Positions 16,639 to 30,145 are shown, counted from the first letter of the stretch. The stretch: DNA of 64,000 nt from UBA966 sp046350355 (GCA_046350355.1 JAXMAN010000002.1:1054001-1118000), one strand, 5' to 3'. A program made the numbers and translations. Notes: a model not told the origin generated them from the sequence alone.

Positions 16639-17421
16639 TCACAGCGCCGTGCGGATCTCCCACAGGTCGGGGAAGAGCGGCGTGAAGAGCGTCGAGCGCA
16701 GGTACTCCGCGCCCGCGCTGCCACCCGTGCCGCGCTTGAAGCCGATGGTGCGCTCGACCATCTTCACGTGGCGGTAGCGCCACTCCTGGATGCCCTCGTC
16801 GAGGTCGACGAGCAGCTCGCAGATGCCGCGCTCGTCGGGACGCGTGCGGTAGACCTGCAGCAGCAGCGCCTGCACCGCCGGATCCGCGGAGAGCGGCTGC
16901 GTGACGTCGCGGGCGAGCGCCGCGGCGGGCACCTCCAGCCCCGAACGCACCAGGAACTGCAGGAAGGCGTCCCAGAGCGTCGGCGCGTGGAAGGCGGTCT
17001 CGAGCGCGGCGCGCTCGGGGGAGCCCTCCGGCTGCATCGCGATCGCGCGCGGGTTCTTCTTGCCGAGCATGAACTCGAAGGCGCGGAACTGCCAGCTCTG
17101 GAAGCCGCTGGAGTTCTCCAGCCGCGCGCGGAAGCTCAGGAACTGCACCGGCGTCATCGTCTCCAGGACGTCGATCTGCGAGACCATCGTCTTGAGGATC
17201 GTCAGCATCCGCCGCAGCGTGCCGGCGGCCGTCGCGCGGTCGCCGCGCTCGAGCGCCTGGCGCAGGTGGCGCCCCTCGTGGAGCTGCTGGAGGAACCAGA
17301 GCTCGTACACCTGGTGGATGACGATGAAGAGCGTCTCGTCGTGCTCGGGCCCGTCGGAGAGGGGCTGCTGCAGCGAGAGCAGCTGCGGGATCTTGAGATA
17401 GCTGCCGTAGGAGAGTGCCAT
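16639..17421 (-). CDS. kynA: Tryptophan 2,3-dioxygenase
   Basis: The protein has 260 residues, close to the bacterial family length. LSYGSYLKIPQLLSLQ, HDETLFIVIHQVYELWF, ENSSGFQSWQFR and FKRGTGGSAGAEYLR are family landmarks. The haem ligand and substrate-binding His/Arg lie in the HQVYELWF and later segments. It opens the indole ring of L-tryptophan to N-formylkynurenine. No kynurenine formamidase or kynureninase is next to it, so pathway context is missing here. Its start is 48 nt from the end of the giant LptC/LptA-like gene on the same strand, and it may be transcribed from that unit. Confidence 0.95.
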   Translation of the reverse strand: MALSYGSYLKIPQLLSLQQPLSDGPEHDETLFIVIHQVYELWFLQQLHEGRHLRQALERGDRATAAGTLRRMLTILKTMVSQIDVLETMTPVQFLSFRARLENSSGFQSWQFRAFEFMLGKKNPRAIAMQPEGSPERAALETAFHAPTLWDAFLQFLVRSGLEVPAAALARDVTQPLSADPAVQALLLQVYRTRPDERGICELLVDLDEGIQEWRYRHVKMVERTIGFKRGTGGSAGAEYLRSTLFTPLFPDLWEIRTAL

Positions 17422-17469
17422 CGTGTTCGCCCTGCGGCGCGGCGCGCGCCGGAGGGGCGAGGCTAGCCG

Positions 17470-21079
<3,610 letters not shown>

Positions 21080-21102
<23 letters not shown>

Positions 21103-21679
21103 CGCGCCGCTCCCCGGCCGGCGATGCGGACGCCCCCGCGCCCCCGGCGCTGCGGGGCGCGCTGCTGCCGTCGAAGATGGCCAGTGCCTGCGTCCATCGG
21201 TCCTGGCTGCGCAGCAGATGCTCCACCGTCTCGCGCACGGCGCCGCGGCCGCCGGCCGTGGCGGTCACATACAGCGCTGCGGCGCGCACTTCCGCCGCCG
21301 CGTTCTGCACGGCGACAGGGTAGCCGCACGCGCGCAGCACCGGAAGATCGGGAAGGTCGTCCCCGACGAACGCGGCCTCCTCGGCGCGCATTCCCAGCGC
21401 CTGCAGCGCCGCATGGAAGTCCTGCAGCTTGTCCTGGCTCCCGGAATAGAGGTGGCGCACGCCCAGCTCCTGCAGCCGGTGACGCACCGCCAGCCCCGCG
21501 CGGCCGGTGATCACGGCGACCTCGCCGCCCAGGCGTCGCCAGAGCGAGATCCCCAGACCATCGTGGGCGTGGAACCGCTTCGTCTCGTGACCGAGATCGT
21601 CCAGCGACACGGAACCGTCGGTGAGGACGCCGTCGACGTCCAGGCAGAGCAGGCGGACCTTCGCCGCCCGCGCGGTCAC
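21080..21679 (-). CDS. kdsC: 3-deoxy-D-manno-octulosonate 8-phosphate phosphatase
   Basis: The protein has 199 residues from a GTG that overlaps the rpsT stop as GTGA (21676-21679). The HAD-family motifs are LLCLDVDGVLTDGSV (nucleophile Asp), VITGRAG, the Lys of SQDKLQDF and FVGDDLPDLPVL. KdsC removes phosphate from KDO-8-P, the last step to free KDO for the LPS inner core. The last ~25 residues (SAPRSAGGAGASASPAG...) are a non-conserved tail. Its position ahead of an LptC-like gene matches many Gram-negative LPS operons and supports a KDO-containing LPS here. Confidence 0.9.
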
Positions 21680-21951
21680 TTCGCGGCGCCCTGCAGCGTC
21701 TTGAGGCGCTTGTGCAGGCGGCTCTTCTTGCGCGACGCGGTGTTCTTGTGCAGCGTCGAGGTGCTCGAGACCTTGTCGAGGATCGCGCAGACCTTGCGGA
21801 ACTCCGTCTCGGCGATCTTGGAATCGCGGTCCGTGACGGCCTTCAGGAAGGCCTTGACCTGGTCCTTGACCTGACGCTTGCGCCAGTTGTTGAGGGCGTT
21901 GCGGCTGGCGTTCTGACGGACGCGCTTCTTGGCTGATTCGGTGTTCGGCAC
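21676..21951 (-). CDS. rpsT: 30S ribosomal protein S20
   Basis: The protein has 91 residues, the usual S20 length. It begins at GTG (VPNTESAKKRVRQNASRN) and ends with HKNTASRKKSRLHKRLKT, both diagnostic. S20 binds 16S rRNA early in 30S assembly. A GAGGA sequence lies about 10 nt upstream, and a good sigma70-type promoter is at 21986-22014. The stop overlaps the kdsC start by 4 nt, so a ribosomal protein promoter appears to drive the LPS genes kdsC and the LptC/LptA-like gene. Confidence 0.95.
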   Translation of the reverse strand: MPNTESAKKRVRQNASRNALNNWRKRQVKDQVKAFLKAVTDRDSKIAETEFRKVCAILDKVSSTSTLHKNTASRKKSRLHKRLKTLQGAAK

Positions 21952-21985
21952 GGTGGAGGAGTCCTCGATCGGGGAAGAATCGCAC

Positions 21986-22014
21986 AGTATGCCACGAAGC
22001 GACCGGGGCCGCAA
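21986..22014 (-). promoter_or_regulatory. Sigma70-type promoter of rpsT operon
   Basis: On the minus strand TTGCGG (22009-22014) and CATACT (21986-21991) are separated by exactly 17 nt. The -10 lies about 34 nt before the rpsT GTG. This is among the best -35/-10 pairs in the window. Confidence 0.65.
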
Positions 22015-22144
22015 GGTGCCGGGATCCCCCCTTTCCACGCCTCCGGGCGGGCTTCGCGGGTGCGAAACGCGGGGATTCGGCAACCCCGCGCGGGGTTTCC
22101 CATAAGCCTGCTGCGGCCCCGATCCCCCGGACGCCGCCCCTCCC

Positions 22145-23818
<1,674 letters not shown>

Positions 23819-23916
23819 CCCCGGCGGCGCCGCGCTCGCCCGCTGATTTCCGCAGCTTTCGCCCCCGCCGTCCCGGAGGCGGCAACCCCCGCGCCGCGCC
23901 GTCCGTACCCCATGAC

Positions 23917-23945
23917 TTGACGGCGCGCGGCTGTTTTCGGACACT
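23917..23945 (+). promoter_or_regulatory. Putative promoter of the coiled-coil protein gene
   Basis: TTGACG (23917-23922) is followed after 17 nt by GACACT (23940-23945). The -35 is strong and the -10 weak. The start codon is 61 nt further on with GGAGG in between. The rest of the 188-nt gap (23819-24006) holds only short GC-rich dyads. Confidence 0.5.
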
Positions 23946-24006
23946 GCGCGTTCCAGCGGCCTGCGGCGCGCGCCTCAGTCCGGCACCCTTGGAGGTTCGA
24001 ACCGAC

Positions 24007-25329
24007 ATGCAGCAGCGCACGACCGGCCTCGTCGTTGGCCTCGTCACCTTCGTGATCCTCACCGTCGCCCTCCTGGCGACCTCGATCTACTTCTTCGTCG
24101 AGATGCAGGACGCGAAGGACAAGGCGAAGAACGCCTCCGACGCCCAGCGCCTCGCGCAGGACAAGGAGCGCAAGACCGAGTCCGACTACGCCGCGCTCGT
24201 CGGCTTCGTCACCGGCGATCCCAGCGCGCGTCCCGAGGGCGGCCTCGACCGCATCAAGGAAGGCCTGGGCGCGGCGAACGTGACCAGCCTGAAGACCGAG
24301 CTCGAGACGCTGCGCTCCAAGCTCGACAGCGCCGGCCAGGAGCTCGACTCGCAGAAGAAGCTCGCGTCCGCCTCCAAGGCCGACGCGGCGACCGCCCGCG
24401 AGGAGCTGCGCCGCGCCAAGGAGAGCGCGCAGGCCGCCGCCAAGAACGTGGACGACACCATCGGCCAGTACCGCGGCGCCACCGAGAAGTACGGCACCGA
24501 GGTCAAGCAGACCGTCGCCTCGATCAGCCGCCTGCAGGACGAGATCGACGAGCGCCGCCGCAACGAGGTGGCCACCCTCCAGGGCCAGATCGACTCCATC
24601 TCCGGCCAGCGCGCCGAGCTGAGCACGCGCGTCGCCGACCTGCAGAAGACCGTCGACCAGTACCGCGTCAAGCCCGCCAACGCCGCGGCGCTCGCCGACG
24701 GCCGCGTGATCGACGTCGGCGGCCAGGACGGCGAGGTCTTCCTGAGCATCGGCTCCAAGCAGCGCGTGCAGCCGGGCATGATCTTCGACGTCTACGACGA
24801 CGCGAACTCGATCCAGTACAACCCCACCAGCGGCGAGCTCGTCCCGGGCAAGGCGCGCGTCGTGGTGCTGAAGGTCGCCGACACCACCTCGACCGCGCGC
24901 GTCATCCCCGACGCCGCGCGTCCGGGCGCCAAGATCCGCCCCGTCGTCAAGGACGACGTGGTCGCGAACCCGATCTTCAGCCCCGACTACAAGTACAAGT
25001 TCCTCGTCCACGGCAAGTTCGACGTCGACGGCGACGGCAAGGCCACCGCGGCCGAGGCCGAGTACGTCCGCGGCCGCATCCGCGCCTGGGGCGGCGAGGT
25101 CATCGACGGCGACAAGCTCCGCGGCGACCTCGACTTCGTCGTGATGGGCGTGCAGCCCACGCAGCCCGCGCCGCTTCCCTCCAACGCCAACGAGGGCGAG
25201 TACACCGCCTACTTCGAGGCGAAGAAGGCGTACGACGGCTACCTCCAGCTCTTCAACGAGGCGCAGACCGCGCGCGTTCCGGTCCTCAACTGGAACCGCA
25301 TGCAGGTGCTCACCAACGAGAACCGCTGA
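24007..25329 (+). CDS. Membrane-anchored coiled-coil protein with BRCT-like end
   Basis: The protein has 440 residues. One N-terminal transmembrane segment (about 8-31) is followed by a long charged coiled coil (about 35-215), then a compact region (220-320) and a C-terminal domain. In that domain KFLVHGKFDVDGDG, RAWGGEVIDGD and DLDFVVMG follow a BRCT-like pattern. I know similar proteins only as uncharacterised planctomycete proteins. The layout suggests a periplasmic or cytoplasmic scaffold tied to the membrane. GGAGG lies 11 nt before the ATG. It is followed after 9 nt by the LpxL-like gene. Function unknown. Confidence 0.75.
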   Translation: MQQRTTGLVVGLVTFVILTVALLATSIYFFVEMQDAKDKAKNASDAQRLAQDKERKTESDYAALVGFVTGDPSARPEGGLDRIKEGLGAANVTSLKTELETLRSKLDSAGQELDSQKKLASASKADAATAREELRRAKESAQAAAKNVDDTIGQYRGATEKYGTEVKQTVASISRLQDEIDERRRNEVATLQGQIDSISGQRAELSTRVADLQKTVDQYRVKPANAAALADGRVIDVGGQDGEVFLSIGSKQRVQPGMIFDVYDDANSIQYNPTSGELVPGKARVVVLKVADTTSTARVIPDAARPGAKIRPVVKDDVVANPIFSPDYKYKFLVHGKFDVDGDGKATAAEAEYVRGRIRAWGGEVIDGDKLRGDLDFVVMGVQPTQPAPLPSNANEGEYTAYFEAKKAYDGYLQLFNEAQTARVPVLNWNRMQVLTNENR

Positions 25330-25338
25330 CCGCGCCCC

Positions 25339-26400
25339 ATGGCGCGCCGACCGCGAAAGTCCGGACCCCTGCAGGCCGCCGTTCACCTCGGCCAGTACGC
25401 AGGGGTTCGCGCTTTTGCGTGGCTCTTCGGCGCCTTCCCGCCGGAGCAGAACCTGCGCACGGCGGGCGCGCTCGCGGACGCGTGGTCGCGCCTGAACCCC
25501 ACGCGCCTGGCGCGCGCCACCGGGAACATCCGCCGCAGCCTGCCGCATCTGCCGGAGCAGGATGCGCAGGAGCTCGCCCGCGCGAGCATGCGCTACATGT
25601 TCCGCACCTTCATGGTGGACGCCTTCCAGCTTCCGCGCATGCTGACCGAGGAGACCTGGCCCTCGTGGGTCGACCTCTCGCAGGCGGAGGCGGGCATCGC
25701 GCTCATGCTCGAGGAGCGACCGAGCATCTACCTCTCGCCCCACGCCGGCAACTGGGAGCTGCTGGGGTACTTCCCCACGATCATGGGCTTCCGAATGCAC
25801 GCGCTGGCGCGACCGCTGGACAACCCGATGATCTGGAACTGGGTGCTCTCCAAGCGCGAGGCGCGCGGCCTGCGGATCATCACCAAGTTCGGCGCCACCG
25901 AGGAGCTGCAGCGCATCGTCGCCGCGCAGGGGCGCATCGCCTTCATCGCCGACCAGAACGCGGGCGAGGACGGGATCTTCGTCCCCTTCTTCGGGCAGAT
26001 GGCCAGCGCGTACAAGTCGATCGGCCTCTTCGCGATGCGCTACGAGCTGCCGGTCGCCGTCGGGGTCGCGCTGCGCCAGGGCGAGAGCCTGCGCTACGCG
26101 ATCCACACCGTCGACGTGATCCGCCCCGAGGACTGGGCTCCCTACGACGACCCGCTCTTCTACATCACCGCGCGCTACAACCGCGCGATGGAGCAGGCCG
26201 TGCTGCTGGCGCCCGACCAGTACCTGTGGATCCACCGCCGCTGGAAGAGCCGCCCCCGGTGGGAGCGCGAGGTCAAGCCGCTCCCCGACCGCGTGAAGGC
26301 GAAGCTGCGCACGCTGCCCTGGATGGACGACGCGCAGATGGAGCGGCTCGAGCGCGACTGCGAGCGGCGCGGCCGCGAGCTCGCGGGGGCGGCGCGATGA
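25339..26400 (+). CDS. LpxL/HtrB-family lysophospholipid/lipid A acyltransferase
   Basis: The protein has 353 residues. The catalytic motif is HAGNWE (HxxxxE), followed by ADQNAGEDGIFVPFFG and a C-terminal WIHRRWKSRP, all typical of LpxL/LpxM/HtrB enzymes that add a secondary acyl chain to lipid A at the inner membrane. There is a hydrophobic but not strongly membrane-spanning N-terminal region. The acyl donor and exact substrate are unknown. Its stop overlaps the response-regulator start as ATGA (26397-26400). Together with kdsC, lptB and a PagL-like gene it points to lipid A synthesis and remodelling. Confidence 0.85.
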   Translation: MARRPRKSGPLQAAVHLGQYAGVRAFAWLFGAFPPEQNLRTAGALADAWSRLNPTRLARATGNIRRSLPHLPEQDAQELARASMRYMFRTFMVDAFQLPRMLTEETWPSWVDLSQAEAGIALMLEERPSIYLSPHAGNWELLGYFPTIMGFRMHALARPLDNPMIWNWVLSKREARGLRIITKFGATEELQRIVAAQGRIAFIADQNAGEDGIFVPFFGQMASAYKSIGLFAMRYELPVAVGVALRQGESLRYAIHTVDVIRPEDWAPYDDPLFYITARYNRAMEQAVLLAPDQYLWIHRRWKSRPRWEREVKPLPDRVKAKLRTLPWMDDAQMERLERDCERRGRELAGAAR

Positions 26401-26819
26401 GCGCGGAGCTCCCGACGGGCGCGGGCGACGCCGGCGCGCGCGCGGGCGGCCGCCTCGCGGGGCTGCGCGTGCTCGTCGTCGACGACGACCCGGACATCCG
26501 CGCCGCGATGACGCTCGCGCTGCGCGCCGAGGGCGCCGTCGTCGAGACCGCCGAGGACGGCAGCGTCGCGCTCCACCAGCTCCAGCACTTCGTCCCCGAG
26601 GCGGTCGTCCTGGACGTCATGCTCCCGGGACAGTCGGGCTTCACGGTCCTCGAGCACTGCCAGCGCGCCCCGAGCCGTCCCGCCGTCGTGATGGTCACGG
26701 CCAACCAGGGTCGCCGCCACGCGAGCTTCGCGCAGTCGCTGGGCGCGCAGGCGTACCTGCTCAAGCCCGTCCCGCTGGCGCGGCTGGTCGAGACGGTCGC
26801 CAGCATCGCGGGGCGCTGA
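26397..26819 (+). CDS. Single-domain response regulator
   Basis: The protein has 140 residues: a 22-residue Ala/Gly-rich leader and one receiver domain. Acidic pocket residues are in VDDDPD (29-33), the phosphorylated Asp is D73 in VLDVMLP, and switch residues are T101 and K123 (LLKP). There is no output domain, so it works through protein contact, as CheY- or Spo0F-like regulators do. It is translationally coupled to the LpxL-like gene. No histidine kinase is in the window. Confidence 0.9.
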   Translation: MSAELPTGAGDAGARAGGRLAGLRVLVVDDDPDIRAAMTLALRAEGAVVETAEDGSVALHQLQHFVPEAVVLDVMLPGQSGFTVLEHCQRAPSRPAVVMVTANQGRRHASFAQSLGAQAYLLKPVPLARLVETVASIAGR

Positions 26820-26856
26820 CGCGCGCACGGCGATCCGCTATCGTCCGCTCCACGCA

Positions 26857-27165
26857 ATGTCCCGGCGGCAGTTCGTCATCCTCAGCAGGCAGCCCGCGGC
26901 GGAGGGCGTGCTCGCGCCCATCGGCACGCGCGACCGCATCCTGGACGACCTGGCGCACTGCAACACCGCTCCGGAGAGCCCGGGCGCCGACCTGCTCTAC
27001 GGCCCGGGCGTGGAGTTCGAGCTCCCTCCGGGGCAGGATCCCGTGCGCCAGATGCTGCTGCACATCAGCGACGACGACATCGCGTGGGTCGTGATCATGC
27101 GCGTCGCGCGCGAGTTCGGATGGAAGATCCTGGATCCGCAGACGGGCCGCGAATTCCAGCCCTGA
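26857..27165 (+). CDS. Conserved-looking hypothetical protein, 102 aa
   Basis: A small acidic cytoplasmic protein with no membrane segment or known motif. It begins MSRRQFVILSRQP and contains LHISDDDIAWVVIMRVAREF, which looks like a folded helix. TATCGT lies 12 nt before the ATG, with no Shine-Dalgarno sequence. I cannot assign a family. It is downstream of and on the same strand as the response regulator (37 nt gap), so the two may share a transcript. Confidence 0.6.
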   Translation: MSRRQFVILSRQPAAEGVLAPIGTRDRILDDLAHCNTAPESPGADLLYGPGVEFELPPGQDPVRQMLLHISDDDIAWVVIMRVAREFGWKILDPQTGREFQP

Positions 27166-27174
27166 ACGGCCGCC

Positions 27175-27231
27175 AAAAAAGGAGCTCGGGGGGGAAGGTG
27201 CCCGGGGGATCGCGCGGCGCGTGGCGCCGCG
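27175..27231 (-). terminator. Possible terminator for the minus-strand hypothetical genes
   Basis: An 8-bp hairpin, CGCGGCGC-GTG-GCGCCGCG (27213-27231), lies just after the stop at 27236. A run of six T on the minus strand follows, but 32 nt further on (27175-27180). The distance is too long for a classic intrinsic terminator. Confidence 0.3.
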
Positions 27232-27235
27232 GCGC

Positions 27236-27622
27236 TCAGTCGATGGACTCGGACTCGATGCTCGCGCGCTCGCCCGCGAGGCGCTTCTCCACGTAGCGGC
27301 GGATCCACGACTCCCACGACTTGCCCGCGGCGCTGTCGCGTCCGGAGAAGGCGAGGTGGCGGATCTGCGCGTACGGGATCGTGCGCTTCTCGCCGCCGCC
27401 GGGCAGCATCACGCGCACGAGCGACTGCTCGAGCGTGGCGCCCTCGCGGCGGTCGAAGATGTAGCACTCGAAGGAGCTGCCGTCGACGAGCGTGAGCGTG
27501 ACATCTCCGCGGTAGTCGAAGGCGGCGTCCAGCGCGCGGCGGCGCTCGGCGTCGGGGACGGTCGTGAGATCGATGGAGGCGCCCTGCCCCAGCGGGGTGC
27601 CCGGTTCAAGCGTGGCGGTCAC
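27236..27622 (-). CDS. Hypothetical protein, 128 aa
   Basis: The start is a GTG in a GTGA overlap with the upstream hypothetical gene. The middle (DYRGDVTLTLVDGSSFECYIFDRR) is a beta-rich segment, followed by the helix SWESWIRRYVEKRLAGERAS. The first half looks like a small SH3-type or Hfq-like fold (inference). I recall similar uncharacterised proteins in planctomycetes. No catalytic residues are seen. Confidence 0.65.
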   Translation of the reverse strand: MTATLEPGTPLGQGASIDLTTVPDAERRRALDAAFDYRGDVTLTLVDGSSFECYIFDRREGATLEQSLVRVMLPGGGEKRTIPYAQIRHLAFSGRDSAAGKSWESWIRRYVEKRLAGERASIESESID

Positions 27623-28005
27623 TGCGTGTCCTTCGGATGTGTCCGGCCCGCCAGGCGGGCGGCGTCGGCCGCCTCGCACAGCATCTCGTCGAGCTGGCGG
27701 ATGAGCGCGCGCGTCTCCTCGACGGCCTCGTCGAGGGAGCTGCGCCCGGTGACGACGCGCATCGGGTCGCGCCGGTTGGCGGCGATGAGCCGCTGCTCGA
27801 GCTGGCGGCGCTCGGCCTCAAGGGTCTCGAGGAGGGCGCACGCCCGCCGGAGGGCGTCCAGACGGGGGTCGTCGGGTGCGAGCACGCCCAGCGCGGCCGT
27901 CCCAGCCAGACGCAACTCCCCGTCGGCGGTGGCCGGCGGAGCGGGGACGACGGGGGAAGCGGCCGAACGACTGACCGTGGATCGGATAGTGGGGATTGGA
28001 TCCAT
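27619..28005 (-). CDS. Hypothetical coiled-coil protein, 128 aa
   Basis: The first ~55 residues are Ala/Pro-rich and probably disordered; the rest is helical (LETLEAERRQLEQRLIAANRR, then ETRALIRQLDEMLCEAADAA). It resembles small export chaperones or FlgN/FliT-like proteins only in size and helix content, which is not evidence of function. It starts at an ATG with no Shine-Dalgarno sequence and overlaps the next gene by 4 nt, so the two products may work together. The 198-nt gap to galE has only weak -10-like elements (TAGGAT at 28091 on plus, TATCCT on minus). Confidence 0.6.
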   Translation of the reverse strand: MDPIPTIRSTVSRSAASPVVPAPPATADGELRLAGTAALGVLAPDDPRLDALRRACALLETLEAERRQLEQRLIAANRRDPMRVVTGRSSLDEAVEETRALIRQLDEMLCEAADAARLAGRTHPKDTQ

Positions 28006-28203
28006 CCTGCGTTGCCTGCGGGGGCGGCGGCTCGGAGGTCGCCTGCCCGGTCACTGGGGAACCGCCATCCGTGGCCGAACCCGTGGTCGTTAGGATAGCG
28101 TTGCCCGCCCTCCGGCGGCACCCCCCTCCGTGCGATCGGCCTCCCGAGCCGCCTCTGGCGCCTCCAAACGCCTCTTTTCCCGGCACACGCGCTCCCCCTC
28201 CCC

Positions 28204-29265
28204 ATGAAGGTGCTCATCACCGGCGTCGCGGGCTACATCGGGTCGCACGCCGCCCACGCGTTGCTCACCGGGGGGACCGGGACGGTCCTGGGGCTCGATT
28301 CCTTGGAGCGCGGCCATGCCGGCGCCGTCCGGGTGCTGGAGGAGCTGGGCGGCACCCGGTTCCGCTTCGTCCGGATGGACCTGCGCGAAGCCCCCGCCCT
28401 GACCGAGCTCCTCCAGCGCGAGCGCCCGGACGCGGTCCTGCACTTCGCCGCCTGGACGCTGGTCGGGGAGTCCGTCGAGCGCCCCGCCGCCTACTGGAGC
28501 GCCAACGCCGGGGGCACGGCGGCCCTGCTGGAGGCCGTCCGGGCCGCGGGGGTGCGGCGGTTCGTCCTCTCCTCCACCGCCGCCACCTACGGCGTCCCCG
28601 CGCGCACGCCGATCCAGGAAGACGACCCGCAGGCGCCCATCAGCCCCTACGGCGCCAGCAAGCTCGCCTGCGAGGCGATGGTGCGCGCCGAGGTCGAGGC
28701 CGCGCGCGCTGCGGGCCGCCCCTTCGCGGCGGCGATGCTGCGCTACTTCAACGTCGCGGGCGCCTCCGCGGACGGCCTGCTCGGCGAGGACCACCGCCCC
28801 GAGACGCACCTCATCCCCGCGGCGCTGCAGGCGATCCGCGGCGACCGTCCCCCGCTCGTGCTCTTCGGCGACGACTACCCGACGCCCGACGGCACCTGCG
28901 TGCGCGACTTCGTCGAGGTCGAGGACCTCGTGCAGGCGCACCTGCGCGCGCTCGCGGCGCTGCGTCCGGGCGAGTGCCGCGCGTACAACGTCGGACTCGG
29001 CGAAGGCTTCAGCGTGCGCCAGGTGCTCGACGCATGCGCGCGCGCGGCAGGCGCGCCGGTGCCGGTGGAGCCGGGCGCGCGGCGCGCGGGCGATCCGCCG
29101 GTGCTCGTCGCGGACGCGCGGCGCATCGTCGCGGAGCTTGGATGGAGTCCGCGCGTGCGCGACCCCGCGCAGATGGCGGCGCGCATGTGGCGCTGGATGC
29201 AGTCGCACCCGCGCGGCTACGAGGACGCGGTCACAGACCGAAGCTCAGTCCCAGCCAGAGGCTGA
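28204..29265 (+). CDS. galE: UDP-glucose 4-epimerase
   Basis: The protein has 353 residues of the extended SDR class. The NAD motif is GVAGYIGSH (7-15), the catalytic Ser-Thr and Tyr-Lys are in LSSTAATYG and SPYGASKLACE, and the GalE landmarks LRYFNVAGA, DYPTPDGTCVRDFVEVEDL and YNVGLGEGFSV follow. It interconverts UDP-glucose and UDP-galactose for surface polysaccharide or LPS. The 3' end overlaps the convergent PagL-like gene by 35 nt. Confidence 0.93.
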   Translation: MKVLITGVAGYIGSHAAHALLTGGTGTVLGLDSLERGHAGAVRVLEELGGTRFRFVRMDLREAPALTELLQRERPDAVLHFAAWTLVGESVERPAAYWSANAGGTAALLEAVRAAGVRRFVLSSTAATYGVPARTPIQEDDPQAPISPYGASKLACEAMVRAEVEAARAAGRPFAAAMLRYFNVAGASADGLLGEDHRPETHLIPAALQAIRGDRPPLVLFGDDYPTPDGTCVRDFVEVEDLVQAHLRALAALRPGECRAYNVGLGEGFSVRQVLDACARAAGAPVPVEPGARRAGDPPVLVADARRIVAELGWSPRVRDPAQMAARMWRWMQSHPRGYEDAVTDRSSVPARG

Positions 29266-29986
29266 GGCTGTCGCGGCCGGGATTGTGCGCGAAGGTGCCC
29301 GCGTTGCTGATGTGGAACCAGCGCGCGCTCACGTAGAGGCGCGTGTTGTCGGCGACCTCGAAGGTCGCGCCGGCGCCGATGTTGGGCGTGAAATTGAACT
29401 CCGAGCCGCCCGCGGGGACCGAGTGCGTGGAGCCCAGGAGGCCACCGCCGATGCTGCCGAAGATCGACCACTTCTCGAACTGCAGGAAGTGCCAGCGGAT
29501 CTCCATGTCGAATCCGCCCGCGAAGGCGTTGGGGCCGGGCTGCCAGACGTAGCCGGCGGTCAGGAAGAAGTCCCACTCGACGTTGTCGAAGATGAACCAG
29601 CCGAAGCCGGCGCGTCCCTGGAAGTAGTTCGCGTCGTCCCAGTCGTTGATCCAGTCGCCTTCGACGCTGAAGCGCCAGCTGTCCTTCGCGCCGAACTTCG
29701 CGACGGTCGCGACGGCAGGCGCGGGATTCGTGCCGGCGGCAGCGGCGGCGCCGGGCGCGTCGGGCGCGCCGGTGGTCGGGGCGCCGGTGGTCTGCGCATC
29801 CGCGCTGGCGGCGGGCGCAGCACCGGCCGCGGGCGCCGCGGCGGCGGCGGCGGACTGCTGATCCTCGAGGAGTGCGAGCGCGTCCACGCTCTCGACGGGG
29901 GCGGCACCGGCACGGGCCGCGACCGAGGCGAGGAGGATCACGGCGCCGACATCGCACGCATGTCGCGCGCTGCAGTTCAATGGCAT
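29231..29986 (-). CDS. PagL-like lipid A 3-O-deacylase (outer-membrane)
   Basis: The protein has 251 residues. A signal peptide (to about RAGA) is followed by an Ala/Pro-rich region (30-90) and a beta-barrel of alternating aromatic strands. Near the C-terminus, ARWFHISNAGTFAHNPGRD carries the PagL catalytic signature H-x-S-N, with His225 and Ser227. PagL removes the 3-O acyl chain of lipid A at the outer membrane. The Ala/Pro linker is an addition not usual for PagL. A CATAAT element ends 6 nt before the ATG. The 3' end overlaps galE. Confidence 0.75.
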   Translation of the reverse strand: MPLNCSARHACDVGAVILLASVAARAGAAPVESVDALALLEDQQSAAAAAAPAAGAAPAASADAQTTGAPTTGAPDAPGAAAAAGTNPAPAVATVAKFGAKDSWRFSVEGDWINDWDDANYFQGRAGFGWFIFDNVEWDFFLTAGYVWQPGPNAFAGGFDMEIRWHFLQFEKWSIFGSIGGGLLGSTHSVPAGGSEFNFTPNIGAGATFEVADNTRLYVSARWFHISNAGTFAHNPGRDSLSLWLGLSFGL

Positions 29987-29992
29987 CGGCGC

Positions 29993-29998
29993 ATTATG
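29993..29998 (-). promoter_or_regulatory. -10 element of pagL-like gene (leaderless type)
   Basis: CATAAT on the minus strand ends 6 nt before the ATG at 29986 and matches five of six consensus positions. The -35 region is weak. There is no Shine-Dalgarno sequence. Confidence 0.55.
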
Positions 29999-30040
29999 AA
30001 CCGAACCCGTCCGGCGTGCAGGCGACGGGTCGCGACGCGA

Positions 30041-30083
30041 CAAAAGCGCCGCGGTCGAACGCTCCGACACGTTCGACCGCGGC
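30041..30083 (-). terminator. Intrinsic terminator-like hairpin, minus strand
   Basis: A perfect 13-bp stem (30048-30060 with 30071-30083, loop 30061-30070) is followed on the minus strand by GCTTTTG. It lies upstream of the pagL-like promoter. It would stop minus-strand transcripts arriving from the PEGA lipoprotein gene, after they run antisense through the Nudix gene. Confidence 0.65.
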
Positions 30084-30145
30084 AGTTCTGCGGCCACGGA
30101 AGGTCCACGGCCGCGAAGAAGGTTGGTGGCGCCCGGTGAGGGGCG

